A DNA stretch of 64,000 nt from an uncultured Cyclobacteriaceae bacterium (GCA_947492745.1 CANLOE010000001.1:62001-126000), one strand, 5' to 3'; counted from the stretch's first letter, positions 9,857 through 19,610 are shown. Notes: a model not told the origin generated them from the letters alone. Translations and numbers: made by a program.

Positions 9857-10516
9857 TCAGGAAACCACAAACCCTCGGGTCATCAATGAGAATGCCTGAC
9901 CGTCGTCCAGTGTTATGGTTATCGTTAGTTCCTGTGCCGGAAAATCCATATCCTTGTTCAACCTCAACATAAGAAGGGTATTTCCAGTATTGTAGATACC
10001 CGGTACCTGCTCGGAAATATAATCAGATAGCATAATGTCCTTGCCCTTCTCTCTTACCTGTGAGAATAAGTGCGAAAGATTTTCTCCCGCCCTGTAGGCC
10101 GTTTCGCCATCAGTGATATCGGTATCCGAAGTGATGGTGACCGTACGAACAGCTTGTAAGGGCTGTGGCTCTAAGGGACTGCAAGCATAAGCACTACTGA
10201 ACAGGGAAAACCTCCACCCTTTCCGGGACTTTTCTTTTGAGCTACGGTCCATTGATACCCATTCATGCTCATCGATTCGGACACGGAGAACAGCCATCTT
10301 GGGAGAGGTAGTCAGCTCATTTACAAATTCATTCTCTGGATAACCTCCTTCATTAAAAACAATACTACCTACCCTCAGCTTCAGCGATTTTATTTTGAAA
10401 ATGCTGGGGCCGGACGGCTTATTAGTACAGCAATAATCGATACAATCATCTTCAGAAGTACAGGATATCGATAACAGTAGGCTGAATGCCAAGATGGTCA
10501 TTGTATACTTTTTCAT
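9857..10516 (-). CDS. Lipoprotein of unknown function
   Basis: 219 residues from the ATG of MKKYTMTILAFSLLLSISC; the longer open frame adds 18 residues without signal-peptide character. The lipobox LSIS-C gives a lipidated cysteine at residue 19, followed by the Cys-rich stretch TSEDDCIDYCC. The body looks beta-rich and ends with a hydrophobic-polar strand pattern (LTITITLDDGQAFSLMTRGF). No known domain is recognised. A decayed paralogue lies immediately upstream at 10827-11288, so this is the surviving copy of a tandem pair. Confidence 0.72.
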   Translation of the reverse strand: MKKYTMTILAFSLLLSISCTSEDDCIDYCCTNKPSGPSIFKIKSLKLRVGSIVFNEGGYPENEFVNELTTSPKMAVLRVRIDEHEWVSMDRSSKEKSRKGWRFSLFSSAYACSPLEPQPLQAVRTVTITSDTDITDGETAYRAGENLSHLFSQVREKGKDIMLSDYISEQVPGIYNTGNTLLMLRLNKDMDFPAQELTITITLDDGQAFSLMTRGFVVS

Positions 10517-10826
10517 TGTTGATGATGTTGTTATTTTAGGTACGGCATGAGAAACCGCTTTAAAATACATCGCTTAATTTTCTCGTGTACGCATTGATAT
10601 CAAACGGTCAAGTAGAATTCACAAGAGAACTATATCCATCTCAAGCTTTTACTTTCTTGGTCAGGCTTACTTCTTAGGTTGTTCTTTTGGTATGTAGTTT
10701 CAAACCAGCAGCTTATAGAATTCAATATAGAGACCCTGTATTTCACTCTTTGGTTGTATCTTGCTAAGATTATTTTTCAACATTGAGCTTATCCAACTAG
10801 AATCATGTCATCGGTTCCTATACGAT
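10517..10826. other. Spacer between lipoprotein and its decayed paralogue
   Basis: No gene and no recognisable repeat. It presumably holds the promoter of the downstream lipoprotein gene. Confidence 0.35.
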
Positions 10827-11288
10827 TTATGCTAACACTGCCCACGACTGATCTAAAATGCCTATTTTCAAGGGTAAATAATACCTTATCAACCATAAGT
10901 TTGCCGGTTTCTTTTGGCAGCCATCGCTTTGACTCATTGAAGTGATTTTGATGGTATTCGACGAATCATCTGAAAATTTATCGGGACACAGAATAGTTGC
11001 GGTCCGGAGTTGGATGTGTTTTTCGGGCTTGCTGTAGTCTATAGCTATCCACTCCAGTTCATCGATCCGGATACAGAGAGCTGCCATTTCGGGAGTGGAA
11101 GTTAACTGATCGACGAATTCATTCTCTAAGTAAGCATCCTCATTATACACGATAACTGCCCACTCTTAACTGTAATGATTTTATTTTATATAAACCGGGG
11201 CGGGGGCATAGCCACAGCAAGAGTCTTCACAATCATTTCTGGAAATACAAGATACGCTCAAAAGCAGGCAAACGGCTACCATTGACAT
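10827..11288 (-). pseudogene. Decayed paralogue of the 9857-10516 lipoprotein
   Basis: The 5' part reads M-S-M-V-A-V-C-L-L-L-S-V-S-C with a lipobox, then RNDCEDSCC, matching the neighbour's SEDDCIDYCC. It then hits a TAA. Shifting frame recovers IKIKSLQLRVGS (neighbour: FKIKSLKLRVGS), and a further shift recovers YNEDAYLENEFVDQLTSTP (neighbour: FNEGGYPENEFVNELTTSP) and RIDELEWIAIDYS (neighbour: RIDEHEWVSMDRS). At least two frameshifts therefore split it. The C-terminal third no longer aligns well. A tandem duplication followed by loss of one copy explains the picture. Confidence 0.8.
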
Positions 11289-11589
11289 TGCCTATTTTTT
11301 GACTACCCAGGACATGATTTTCTTTTCATAAAGTCTATAGAAATGTAGTAAAAGCACCCTATTCGGCACAATAGAGTCATCTGCGAGAACTGCTTTTGAA
11401 CGTTATCATTCTTCTACTATACACGTGTTTCCATAGAAATCACCGGTGGACCTCTATAAAAAGCATTGCCTATCTTAAGATAATCAGAAAAACGATACTG
11501 CCATCCTGTCATATTTTTTGGCCCGGAATAGATTTTGATTTGCGTACTGTCGAGATTAATTACCTTAAAAATTTAAATAATTGGATATA
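11289..11589. other. Intergenic stretch upstream of htpG
   Basis: About 300 bp between the decayed lipoprotein and htpG, which are divergent. AT-rich just before htpG. No gene, repeat or CIRCE-like inverted repeat was seen. Confidence 0.4.
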
Positions 11590-13488
11590 ATGGCAGAAAA
11601 AGGAACAATTTCTATACACACGGAAAATATTTTTCCGATCATCAAAAAGTTTTTGTATTCGGACCATGAGATATTTCTCAGGGAATTGGTTTCCAATGCA
11701 GCAGATGCAACCCAAAAAATCAAGAGCCTTTCTTCCTTAGGTGAGTACAAAGGTGAGCTCGGTGACCTGAGGATCAAAGTGAGTTTCGATAAAGAGCAGA
11801 AGACGATTACCATCAGTGATAATGGCATCGGTATGACTGCCGATGAAATAAAGAAATACATCAACCAGATAGCCTTTTCGGGTGCTACCGAGTTTGTTGA
11901 AAAATTCAAAGATGCCGATGATGCCAAAGATATCATTGGCAAGTTCGGTCTTGGGTTCTACTCCGCTTTTATGGTAGCGGATACTGTTGAAATTGTTACC
12001 AAGTCCCATCAAGAAGGAAGTATACCTGCCCGCTGGACCTGCGACGGCTCTACAGAGTTCGAAATCACCGAAGCCGATAAAAGCGATAGGGGTTCGGATA
12101 TCATCCTGCACATCAATGAGGACTCCGAGGAATTTCTAGACCAGGGTAGGCTACAGGGCATTCTGGACAAATACTGTAAATTCCTGCCCATACCCGTACA
12201 GTTCGGAGAGAAAGACAAAAGCGTAGAAGATGGTAAGGACGAAGAGGACAAACCCAAATACAAAACGGTCAAGGTCGACAATATCATCAATAATACCAGT
12301 CCTATCTGGACCAAAGCACCCTCTGACCTTAAAGACGAGGACTATCTAAGCTTTTACAAAGAGCTGTATCCCTTCTCCGAAGACCCGCTGTTCTGGATAC
12401 ACTTAAACGTTGATTACCCTTTCAACTTGACAGGTGTACTGTACTTCCCCAAACTCAAAAACGACTTTGAAGTCCAAAAAAATAAGATTCAGCTCTTTTC
12501 AAGACAGGTTTTCATTACCGATGAGGTCAAAGACGTGGTGCCCGAGTTCCTGATGATGCTGCACGGGGTCATCGACTCTCCCGACATTCCACTTAATGTA
12601 TCCAGAAGTTACCTACAATCGGATAGTAACGTAAAGAAGATCAATAGCTATATCACCAAGAAGGTCGCAGATAAGCTGAGTGAGCTGTACAAAAAGGACC
12701 GCGAAGCCTATCAGGCCAAGTGGGACGATATCGGACTGTTCGTCAAATACGGTATGATCAGCGAGGAAAAGTTCTACGATAAAGCCAAAGACTTCGCGCT
12801 ATTGAAGAATGTAGATGGTGGGTATTTCACTTTTGATGAGTACCAAGAAAAAGTAAAACCCAACCAGACGGGCAAGGATGAGAATGTAGTATACCTATAT
12901 ACATCCGATAGAGAGAAGCAAGACGCCTATATACAAGCTGCTCAGAACAAGTCCTATGACGTTCTACTCTTGGACGGCCCTATAGACAGCCACTTCATCA
13001 ATAATCTAGAACAAAAGCTGGAAAAGACCAACCTGAAAAGGGTAGATGCCGAAACGGTGGACAAATTGGTCGATAAGGATGAGCAAGTTCCCAGCGTACT
13101 GTCCGAAGATGAGGAAAAAAAGGTGAAAGAGGTCTTTGAGGCTGCGATAGACAATAAAAGCATGACTTTTGCCGTCTCCTCTCTTCCCCCGGAAGAGATG
13201 CCCATTACCATTACCATGCCCGAGTTCATGCGCAGGATGAAGGATATGGCCAAAAACAGTGGTGGAGGTTTCTCTATGATGGGAGGCATGCCCGATCAGT
13301 TTACGGCTACCATCAATGCCAACCACAGTATTATCGGAAAAATCATCCATGCTGACGAAGCCACTCAAAAAGACTTGGCCAAACAGGCTTTTGACTTAGG
13401 TATGTTATCGCAAAATATGCTGAACGGTGCCGATTTGACAAGCTTCATCAAAAGAAGTATTGCACTGGTGGATACCAAAGAAGAGTAG
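11590..13488 (+). CDS. htpG: Molecular chaperone HtpG (Hsp90)
   Basis: 632 residues. The N-terminal GHKL ATPase domain shows ELVSNAADA (the conserved E and N), DNGIGM and GKFGLGFYSAFMVAD. The middle domain has NVSRSYLQSD, with the conserved arginine that contacts ATP, and a C-terminal dimerisation region follows. It is a cytoplasmic ATP-dependent chaperone for late folding and stress. The open frame can be extended to a TTG nine bases upstream, but homologues begin at MAEKG, so the ATG at 11590 is used. It is monocistronic; its 3' end is followed at once by two adjoining TNA elements. Confidence 0.97.
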   Translation: MAEKGTISIHTENIFPIIKKFLYSDHEIFLRELVSNAADATQKIKSLSSLGEYKGELGDLRIKVSFDKEQKTITISDNGIGMTADEIKKYINQIAFSGATEFVEKFKDADDAKDIIGKFGLGFYSAFMVADTVEIVTKSHQEGSIPARWTCDGSTEFEITEADKSDRGSDIILHINEDSEEFLDQGRLQGILDKYCKFLPIPVQFGEKDKSVEDGKDEEDKPKYKTVKVDNIINNTSPIWTKAPSDLKDEDYLSFYKELYPFSEDPLFWIHLNVDYPFNLTGVLYFPKLKNDFEVQKNKIQLFSRQVFITDEVKDVVPEFLMMLHGVIDSPDIPLNVSRSYLQSDSNVKKINSYITKKVADKLSELYKKDREAYQAKWDDIGLFVKYGMISEEKFYDKAKDFALLKNVDGGYFTFDEYQEKVKPNQTGKDENVVYLYTSDREKQDAYIQAAQNKSYDVLLLDGPIDSHFINNLEQKLEKTNLKRVDAETVDKLVDKDEQVPSVLSEDEEKKVKEVFEAAIDNKSMTFAVSSLPPEEMPITITMPEFMRRMKDMAKNSGGGFSMMGGMPDQFTATINANHSIIGKIIHADEATQKDLAKQAFDLGMLSQNMLNGADLTSFIKRSIALVDTKEE

Positions 13489-13504
13489 GTACGCATTTCA
13501 GTAT

Positions 13505-13672
13505 ACCCAGATCATGCATTGGAAAATCTACTACGGACCTAAATAGCTGCAAACCGGTCGTTGCACTACGTTTATTGGATTCACCATAGCGGTGCTATGC
13601 TGAATCCAATAAAACTCCCTGATGTATTGCTATTTAAACCCTCGTTACGAAATTCCAACGCATGATCCGGGT
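13505..13672 (+). mobile_element. TNA element A1 (168 bp)
   Basis: Starts ACCCAGATCATGCATTGG and ends CATGATCCGGGT as an inverted repeat. Centre is CACCATAGCGGTGCTATG. The left flank is TAT and the right flank TAA, so no clean duplication remains. It contains the empty site (CTATTTAAACCCTCG, about 13630-13644) that is filled by a B element in the sister copy at 60280. Confidence 0.85.
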
Positions 13673-13675
13673 TAA

Positions 13676-13842
13676 ACCCAAAATGTCCATTAGAAAATCT
13701 ATTCCGGACTTAACTGACTTCAAATCAGTAATTGAATGTGTTTTTTGGATTCACCATAGCGGTGCTACGCTGAACCCAAGAAAACGCACTGATGTATTGC
13801 CATTTAAATCCTCATGACGAAGTTCCAACGAACATTTTGGGT
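13676..13842 (+). mobile_element. TNA element B1 (167 bp), duplication TAA
   Basis: Begins ACCCAAAATGTCCATTAG, ends CATTTTGGGT, core TAGCGGTGCTACG. The two halves are complementary over most of their length. TAA occurs at 13673-13675 and again at 13843-13845. It sits exactly on the right flank of A1, so A1 and B1 adjoin. Confidence 0.92.
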
Positions 13843-14141
13843 TAAAATAAAAAAAGAACCTGTCATCTCGGAAAAACTTAACGTTTTTAGAGTCTGATAG
13901 ATTCTTTTCTCTTAGCGCGAACGCTCTGCACAGGTAAACCACCCTGATTTGAGCCAATCGTAAATAAGTAAATGCCTCTTTCCCTAAATTTCACCCAAGA
14001 TAAGGAGGACAAAACTGCTTACGGCGCAAATAATCAGTAAGGTCACGGCCTTCTTGGTAAATACGCTATAAGTAGCGTTGCTCGATAAAAGCAGTTTGCC
14101 CTAGCATCGTGTAATTCTTGATTTTCGACTCAGGCAGCTTA
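13843..14141. other. Spacer between TNA elements B1 and D1
   Basis: Roughly 300 bp with no credible gene. An open frame on the minus strand across 13751-13957 is mostly B1 sequence and is not considered a gene. Confidence 0.4.
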
Positions 14142-14310
14142 ACCCAAAATAATCAATAGCCTTTCTATTCCGGATATAAATTGCTTCAAAATCAGCGATT
14201 TTACGCTACGCAGGCTCGTCACCTTAGTGATACCAAAGCCCCCTCTCCTAAACCACTGATTTTAGTGCGCTTTATACGCTCATCACGAAATCCTATTGAT
14301 CAATTTGGGC
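14142..14310 (+). mobile_element. TNA element D1 (169 bp), duplication TTA
   Basis: Begins ACCCAAAATAATCAATAG, ends ATTGATCAATTTGGGC. TTA is present at 14139-14141 and 14311-14313. The core differs from the other subfamilies (CACCTTAGTGATA), but the outer arms are shared with subfamily C. Confidence 0.88.
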
Positions 14311-14321
14311 TTAACTAAATA

Positions 14322-15167
14322 TTACTCTTCCGGTTGTAGATAAATGTCATGTATGATACCGGGATTCAGTTCCGTCTGGTAAGCAATCAGAAATTCAGGT
14401 CGAATTATCGCTATATCATCTCGAAAACCCGGTTTACTGATGGTCATTTCAAAATCCTTTTGAAGGTCACTCTTTCGGATAAAGACTTTATTGATCTCGG
14501 CAGATAAGCGTCTGGAATAAACCAGCTTGCCATCAATCCTCAGCGTCAGTTTAGCCCTGGTCAGGACATGCTCATCTAGGTTCTTATCGAATTTATAGAC
14601 GGCTATATCAAATTTTTCTGCTTCTATCAGTTTCAAGCCAAATTTCTGGTAACCGAAATCTTCAGGTTGCATATTTTCGGTATTGACCAGTTCGACAGAA
14701 AAATTATTCAACTTCCCACTGACCACCTCTACTTCAAAAGGTAGGGTAAATTCTACCAAAGGGGCAAGTGGGCTTCCTGCTGCGGGTACTGCGTAGGTAG
14801 TCACATAATCATAATTGGAGATGTTAAGATTGGTGACGGTATAGGTTCCTTCTTGCAGCTTTCTCGTAGAAGTCAGTATACGGCCGTCAACACTGAACAA
14901 ATCCCCGAATATGATATCGAAGCGTTCCCCGTTGGCATTTTCCATAAAGACGGAAAGAAAACTCTCCTCCAAATCTTCCATTGCGGCAAGTCGGCCTCCA
15001 TCAGCACCGGTATTCGAAAAGGTCGCTAGACTAAATTGGACCTCCCCTTCGGCAGAAGAGACTACAGGCTCCTGTTCTTCTTCTGAAGAACAGGCTAAAA
15101 ACAGTAACGTAAGCATCAGCAAGGACCACTGCGGCCATTGCCCAAATTTGTAAAAATTCGTTTTCAT
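14322..15167 (-). CDS. Lipoprotein of unknown function
   Basis: 281 residues. A signal peptide with lipobox LLFLAC gives a lipidated cysteine at about 26, followed by an acidic linker SSEEEQEPV. The remainder looks like a string of beta strands with no catalytic motif; segments such as GTYTVTNLNISNYDYVTTYAVP resemble domains of surface or adhesin-type proteins. A TNA element ends 11 bp past its stop codon. The region upstream (15168-15398) is AT-rich and shared with a divergent gene. Confidence 0.7.
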   Translation of the reverse strand: MKTNFYKFGQWPQWSLLMLTLLFLACSSEEEQEPVVSSAEGEVQFSLATFSNTGADGGRLAAMEDLEESFLSVFMENANGERFDIIFGDLFSVDGRILTSTRKLQEGTYTVTNLNISNYDYVTTYAVPAAGSPLAPLVEFTLPFEVEVVSGKLNNFSVELVNTENMQPEDFGYQKFGLKLIEAEKFDIAVYKFDKNLDEHVLTRAKLTLRIDGKLVYSRRLSAEINKVFIRKSDLQKDFEMTISKPGFRDDIAIIRPEFLIAYQTELNPGIIHDIYLQPEE

Positions 15168-15398
15168 AGTAAATATATTAAAAGTATGTAGTCACCAACC
15201 GTTATTTTATTATCCCTATTAGGAAAGAGTAGTTCTATTAAAATTACAAAATATAATTTTGTTGCTAAAAAATATATTGACAATATTGCTCTGTGTTATC
15301 TTTAAACAGTTTTACTGCTCGATTTAGTCTATTAATTTATAATTTTTTGCTTAAGATTGTCGTTGTAAAGATATTCATTATTCGATTTTTACCATAAC

Positions 15399-16262
15399 AT
15401 GCCTTTAATAAAACACTATCTTTTTGTTTCGATGCTCCTCATTATGAGCTATTTAAGTGCGAAGGCACAAGATGGCGGCAGTACTTCCGAGTCCGGTACC
15501 GGAGATAACATGTTTACTATTGATACTCCTTTGACCATCAACCTTAAAGAAGATGAAGATGAAGAAGAGGTAGTCGCCCCTAAAAAGAAAAAGAGAAAGA
15601 AAAAGGTCTTCTATGAAATGAAGACCAGAAAAGGGTATACGAAGAAAGGTTATGGTGAAAGCACCGTTATAGAGCTGTTCTATACGATGAAAAAACCGGA
15701 AATGCCCAATCCCTATGTCCGTGATGTCTATTGGTATGATCATAGAAGAAAAGCTATCCGTAAAGGTGGGGAAATCGATTTGAAGTATGGGGAGATACTC
15801 CATGGACCCTACGAGAAGAAAAAAGGAGATAAGGTAATAGAAAAGGGAATTTTCTACGTCGGCACCAAACATGGTCGATGGCTTCGGTTCGATAATAAAG
15901 ACCTTCTATTGGATAAACAAAAATATTACAAAGGCTGGCCCAAAGAGTCACTGGTCAGTTATTATGATGACGAAAGGACGAAAATCAAAGAGGTTATCCC
16001 TGTAGAATATGGAGAAAAAGAGGGCAACTATTATTATTTCTTCGAAAATGGCATCCTAGCGGTCAGGGGCGAATACCATTATGATCAAAAAGTGGGAAAA
16101 TGGACCGAAAACCACTTCAAGACCAAGAGGAGGAAAAAGGTAATACAATACCCCGAAAACCCCTATGACGATACGACCAGGCCCTATGTATGGAGGGAAT
16201 GGAATATCAAAGGGAAGATTATTTATGAAAATGCCAAAAAAACAGCTAAATCCGCTCAGTGA
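15399..16262 (+). CDS. Secreted protein with MORN/YwqK-like repeats
   Basis: 287 residues. Signal peptide (cleavage near LSAKAQ), then an acidic stretch EDEDEEE and a very basic KKKKRKKK run. The body has short repeats of the form (x)GxxHGxWxxF/YxxxxLxxxxxYxxG: GEILHGPYEKKKGDKVIEKG, GTKHGRWLRFDNKDLLLDKQ, GEKEGNYYYFFENGILAVRG, QKVGKWTENHF. Such MORN-like or YwqK-like repeats are common in Bacteroidetes envelope proteins of unknown role. It is convergent with yraN, with 28 bp between the stops. Confidence 0.75.
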   Translation: MPLIKHYLFVSMLLIMSYLSAKAQDGGSTSESGTGDNMFTIDTPLTINLKEDEDEEEVVAPKKKKRKKKVFYEMKTRKGYTKKGYGESTVIELFYTMKKPEMPNPYVRDVYWYDHRRKAIRKGGEIDLKYGEILHGPYEKKKGDKVIEKGIFYVGTKHGRWLRFDNKDLLLDKQKYYKGWPKESLVSYYDDERTKIKEVIPVEYGEKEGNYYYFFENGILAVRGEYHYDQKVGKWTENHFKTKRRKKVIQYPENPYDDTTRPYVWREWNIKGKIIYENAKKTAKSAQ

Positions 16263-16290
16263 AGTGATTTAGACTTTTATAATTCCAAGA

Positions 16291-16641
16291 CTAATAAAAG
16301 GCATCTTGAAAATGCTTCAATTCCGGTGGGTCTCCAAGGTAAATGGCAATGATATCAAAACGGATAGCTCCGGCCCATTGATAGTCATGGGTATATTGCT
16401 CGGCCCCTTCCAGTATTTTTTTCTTTTGCTGTATGCTCACCGCTTCTTCCGGATAGCCGAAAGCAGTACTCGACCTGGTTTTTACCTCAACGAAAATCAT
16501 CAGCCCATCTCTTTGGGCAATAATGTCAATTTCTGATTTTTTATATCGGTAGTTCCGCTCCAGAATGATGTATTCCCTGTCGCACAGAAAATTGACCGCC
16601 ATTTGCTCGCCTCTGCCACCTAAAGCTCTATTTTTTTTCAT
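16291..16641 (-). CDS. yraN: YraN family protein (UPF0102), predicted nuclease fold
   Basis: 116 residues, the usual size. It shows the family pattern GGRGEQMA near the N terminus, then ERNYRYKKSEIDIIAQRDGLMIFVEVKTRSS: E-x-D-x(n)-E-V-K of the restriction-endonuclease-like fold. YraN proteins are near-universal but of uncertain function, with a role in recombination or repair suggested. Single gene, convergent with the MORN-like gene. Confidence 0.9.
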   Translation of the reverse strand: MKKNRALGGRGEQMAVNFLCDREYIILERNYRYKKSEIDIIAQRDGLMIFVEVKTRSSTAFGYPEEAVSIQQKKKILEGAEQYTHDYQWAGAIRFDIIAIYLGDPPELKHFQDAFY

Positions 16642-16955
16642 TCATTCAATATTTGTTCTCAACTATTGATTACTTTTGAAGTAAGTAGGATATACATTGT
16701 TAAATTAACAAATAATTCATTCGTCTTCTTGCTCTTTATCATCATAATGATCTACATTGCGTGTCGATTGTTCTGATGAACATGAAATTAGGATAAGGGT
16801 TTTCCTCCGAAAAGCATCAAGTACTTCAACAAAGGCTCGTAAAACACCCCTTCGACCATTGGTTTTCTAAGGAGTATTGTTTCAGGACATCCGATTGAGT
16901 GTAAATCAAATACTTAGTAGATAAAAGATATTTTTTCAATAATTGATTATCAAAA
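16642..16955. other. Divergent intergenic region between yraN and manA
   Basis: AT-rich, about 310 bp, with the promoters of both neighbours presumably inside. No gene or repeat recognised. Confidence 0.4.
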
Positions 16956-17942
16956 ATGCAAACCATTTACCCATTGAAATTTAGCCCCATTTTTAAAGAA
17001 AAGTTATGGGGTGGTCATAAAATAAATCACCTTTTGGGAAAGGATTTTTCACCACTGTCCAATTGTGGAGAGCTATGGGCTGTCTCTGCCGTAGATGGCA
17101 ATGTTTCTACAGTGGCAGAAGGTCCTTTACAGGGAAAGGATATCGTAAGCTTGATAGAAAGCTATCAAGGAGACCTCATCGGGAATAAAGTATATACCCG
17201 GTACGGTACAAAGCTACCCCTCCTTATCAAGTTCCTGGACGCCGCCCAGGACCTCTCCATACAAGTACACCCTGACGACCGTCTGGCCCAGGAACGCCAC
17301 GGAGAGGGAGCCTATGGAAAGACCGAAATGTGGTATATCCTACAGGCAGATGAAGACGCGACTTTGATAACGGGTTTCAATCAACCGATGGAGAAAGAAA
17401 AGTATATAGAACATTTCAATAAGGGAAATATAGAACAAATCCTCAATCAGGAAAAAGCAGAGGCCGGAGATGTTTTTTTCATCCCTGCGGGAAGAGTACA
17501 TACCATAGGCAAGGGCTTATTACTGGCAGAAATACAGCAAACCTCCGACATTACCTACAGGATCTATGATTTTGACCGGAAAGATGCCAACGGAGAACTA
17601 AGAGAACTCCATACGGAAGCCGCGCTCGATGCTATCGATTACAAAGAATACGACACTTATAGAACTGATTATCAAGCCAAACCCAACAAATCCAACCCTC
17701 TAGTTTCCTGTCCCTATTTCCATACCAGCAGAGTAGATATCAACGAAACCTTGTCCATGGACTATAGTGACATTGACTCCTTTGTCATCTATATAGGCAT
17801 AGAAGGCAGCTTGAGCATCGTCTATGGAGAAGAATCCATTCAACTGACTAAGGGTGAGGCGATAATGGTCCCAGCGTCCCTGAACAAACTGGAACTGGTT
17901 CCTGACAAAGCGGCAAAAGTGCTGGAAACCTATATTCCCTAG
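16956..17942 (+). CDS. manA: Mannose-6-phosphate isomerase, class I
   Basis: 328 residues, matching the short bacterial type I enzymes. It interconverts fructose 6-phosphate and mannose 6-phosphate, the entry to GDP-mannose and surface polysaccharide synthesis. Zinc ligands are visible: QVHPDD (H105), TEMWYIL (E124) and GRVHTIG (H182). It opens with YPLKFSPIFKEKLWGG, the typical start of the family, which supports the chosen ATG. It stands alone; no sugar-nucleotide genes adjoin it. Confidence 0.94.
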   Translation: MQTIYPLKFSPIFKEKLWGGHKINHLLGKDFSPLSNCGELWAVSAVDGNVSTVAEGPLQGKDIVSLIESYQGDLIGNKVYTRYGTKLPLLIKFLDAAQDLSIQVHPDDRLAQERHGEGAYGKTEMWYILQADEDATLITGFNQPMEKEKYIEHFNKGNIEQILNQEKAEAGDVFFIPAGRVHTIGKGLLLAEIQQTSDITYRIYDFDRKDANGELRELHTEAALDAIDYKEYDTYRTDYQAKPNKSNPLVSCPYFHTSRVDINETLSMDYSDIDSFVIYIGIEGSLSIVYGEESIQLTKGEAIMVPASLNKLELVPDKAAKVLETYIP

Positions 17943-18344
17943 ACCGGAAAGCTCTTTCGCCATAGGATAAGTAAAGTAAACAGAAGGATAGTACTGCACA
18001 AAGGAGATGATGACAGAACACAACATCTCCTGACTTGTTTATGATCTACCTTGCGACATGCTTCTTTTTCCTATTTCATTTTTTCTCGGGTATAAATCAA
18101 GATGGCGCGTTCCGTTCACTATTGTATTTTGTTTTCAATGAAATCAATGAATTCACGTTTGACAATGCTTTGCTTGTTTTTCTAAGGAGTCATCGAACTT
18201 GCGTTTCATGGGTACTTATGAAGATGATCGGCATGGAAAACGAAATGTAGTATTCCGGTTTTATCACTTCACTGTCAACATAAGCTCCAAATATATAGGC
18301 CTAACGATTTATTGTCTAAATTTGATGCGCTATAAGGTATCGCG
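17943..18344. other. Intergenic stretch between manA and lipB
   Basis: About 400 bp. A 71-codon open frame at 18035-18250 has no family resemblance. A short string near 18060-18095 (TTTCATTTTTTCTCGGGTATA) resembles the F-type repeat ends at 19310 and 62950. No gene called. Confidence 0.45.
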
Positions 18345-19073
18345 ATGAATCACATAAGGAACAATAAGGTAGAAGTACTTCATCTGGGTGAGGTGGATTT
18401 TAAGGAAGCATGGGAATACCAGACAACGCTCTTTGAGCGCACTGTCCAGCTCAAGATAAAAAATCGTAGAGAGGAGCCTGAAAATCAGTCGCCCACGAAT
18501 AATTTCCTGTTATTCTGTCAGCATCCTCATGTATACACGCTGGGCAAGAGTGGAGCTATGGAACACTTATTATTGAACAAACAGGGGCTACAACAGAAAA
18601 ACGCTGTTTTTTATGCGATAAACCGTGGGGGAGACATCACCTACCACGGCCCTGGACAACTGGTATGCTATCCTGTCATCGATCTGGAAAATTTCTTTAC
18701 CGATATACATCTATACCTGCGCCGGCTCGAAGAAGCGGTCATACAGACCTTAGCACATTACGGTATCGAATCGGGGCGCATAGCAGGGCTGACGGGTGTG
18801 TGGCTGGGCCATAAGGCCGATGATGGAAACCCCAGAAAAATATGCGCTATGGGCGTGAAGACCAGCCGATGGGTCAGTATGCATGGACTGGCACTCAATG
18901 TAAATACGCAACTCGATTACTTTGACCATATCGTGCCCTGTGGTATAGAAGATAAGGCAGTCACCTCTATGGCCAAAGAACTTGGCCGTAAACCTGACTT
19001 ACGGGAAGTTGAATTTGTGTTACAGAAAAAAATAGCCGACATTTTCGAAATGGAAGTCATTCCTGCTCTTTAG
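18345..19073 (+). CDS. lipB: Octanoyltransferase LipB
   Basis: 242 residues. It transfers octanoyl groups from acyl carrier protein to lipoyl domains, the first step of lipoate synthesis. Diagnostic motifs: GGDITYHGPGQLVCYPVIDL, the catalytic lysine in RKICAMGVK (K165), WVSMHGLALNVN, and the catalytic cysteine in HIVPCGI (C199). The N terminus is about 20 residues longer than in many homologues, but the ATG start is clear. No lipA is present in the window. Confidence 0.96.
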   Translation: MNHIRNNKVEVLHLGEVDFKEAWEYQTTLFERTVQLKIKNRREEPENQSPTNNFLLFCQHPHVYTLGKSGAMEHLLLNKQGLQQKNAVFYAINRGGDITYHGPGQLVCYPVIDLENFFTDIHLYLRRLEEAVIQTLAHYGIESGRIAGLTGVWLGHKADDGNPRKICAMGVKTSRWVSMHGLALNVNTQLDYFDHIVPCGIEDKAVTSMAKELGRKPDLREVEFVLQKKIADIFEMEVIPAL

Positions 19074-19210
19074 TAGGAAAATCGCCCTATTACTTAGGCC
19101 CGAATCACACAACGGAAAATTTCCGGCTATCCAGTTTTCGCAAGACAAAATCCCAATACACAACCTATACCCAGATGAAATTGTTTTGGGACCTACTGAA
19201 ATGATCAAGA

Positions 19211-19318
19211 AAATACTGTTCTGCCCGGAACGGTCCTAATGACCGGTCAACAAATGTAGGATTTGTCCAAGACTACGGAACTTCAAATTTCCCATTTCAT
19301 TTTTTGTTGAGTATAAAT
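19211..19318 (+). repeat. F-type dispersed repeat, copy 1 (approximate ends)
   Basis: Shares a scattered but collinear set of strings with 62832-62957: TACTGTTC-GCCCGGAA-GGxCCTA-TGACC, then TGyAGGATTT, then AAATTTCCCATTTCATTTTT and GAGTATAA. No terminal duplication seen. Probably a decayed repeat family distinct from the TNA elements. Confidence 0.5.
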
Positions 19319-19321
19319 TTA

Positions 19322-19488
19322 ACCCAGAATGTTCGTTGGAAATTCGTCATGAGGACTTAAATGGCAATAAATCAGTGGGTTTTGTTGGATTTGGCATAGC
19401 ACCGCTATGGTGAATTCAAAAAACGCATTCATTTACTGATTTGAAGCCAGTTAAGTCCGGAATAGATTTTCTAATGGACATTTTGGGT
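19322..19488 (-). mobile_element. TNA element B2 (167 bp), duplication TTA
   Basis: Reverse orientation: starts ACCCAGAATGTTCGTTGG, ends TTTTGGGT, core TAGCACCGCTA. TTA flanks at 19319-19321 and 19489-19491. Confidence 0.92.
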
Positions 19489-19491
19489 TTA

Positions 19492-19610
19492 ACATCAAAT
19501 CGTGTAGTGAAGCTTTGTTATGAGAACTTACAATTCAAAAAATGCGTACATTTCACTGATTTGGAAGCAGTTTATTCCACAGTAGAAGGGGCCAATGCAT
19601 GATTTGGGTT
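19492..19610 (-). repeat. Decayed A-type TNA element
   Basis: Ends with CCAATGCATGATTTGGGT, the outer arm of subfamily A read on the minus strand, and carries TTATGAGAACTTACAATTC and CACTGATTTGGAAGCAG in the expected order. The middle core is deleted. Confidence 0.6.

Noticed and set aside
13505-13842. Possible CRISPR array, because similar units adjoin
   Set aside because: Units are about 167 bp palindromes, of two different subfamilies, with no short repeat-spacer pattern and no cas genes.
18035-18250. 71-codon hydrophobic frame starting MFMIYLATCFFFLFHFF
   Set aside because: AT-rich intergenic sequence with an F-type repeat end; no homologue recognised and no start context.
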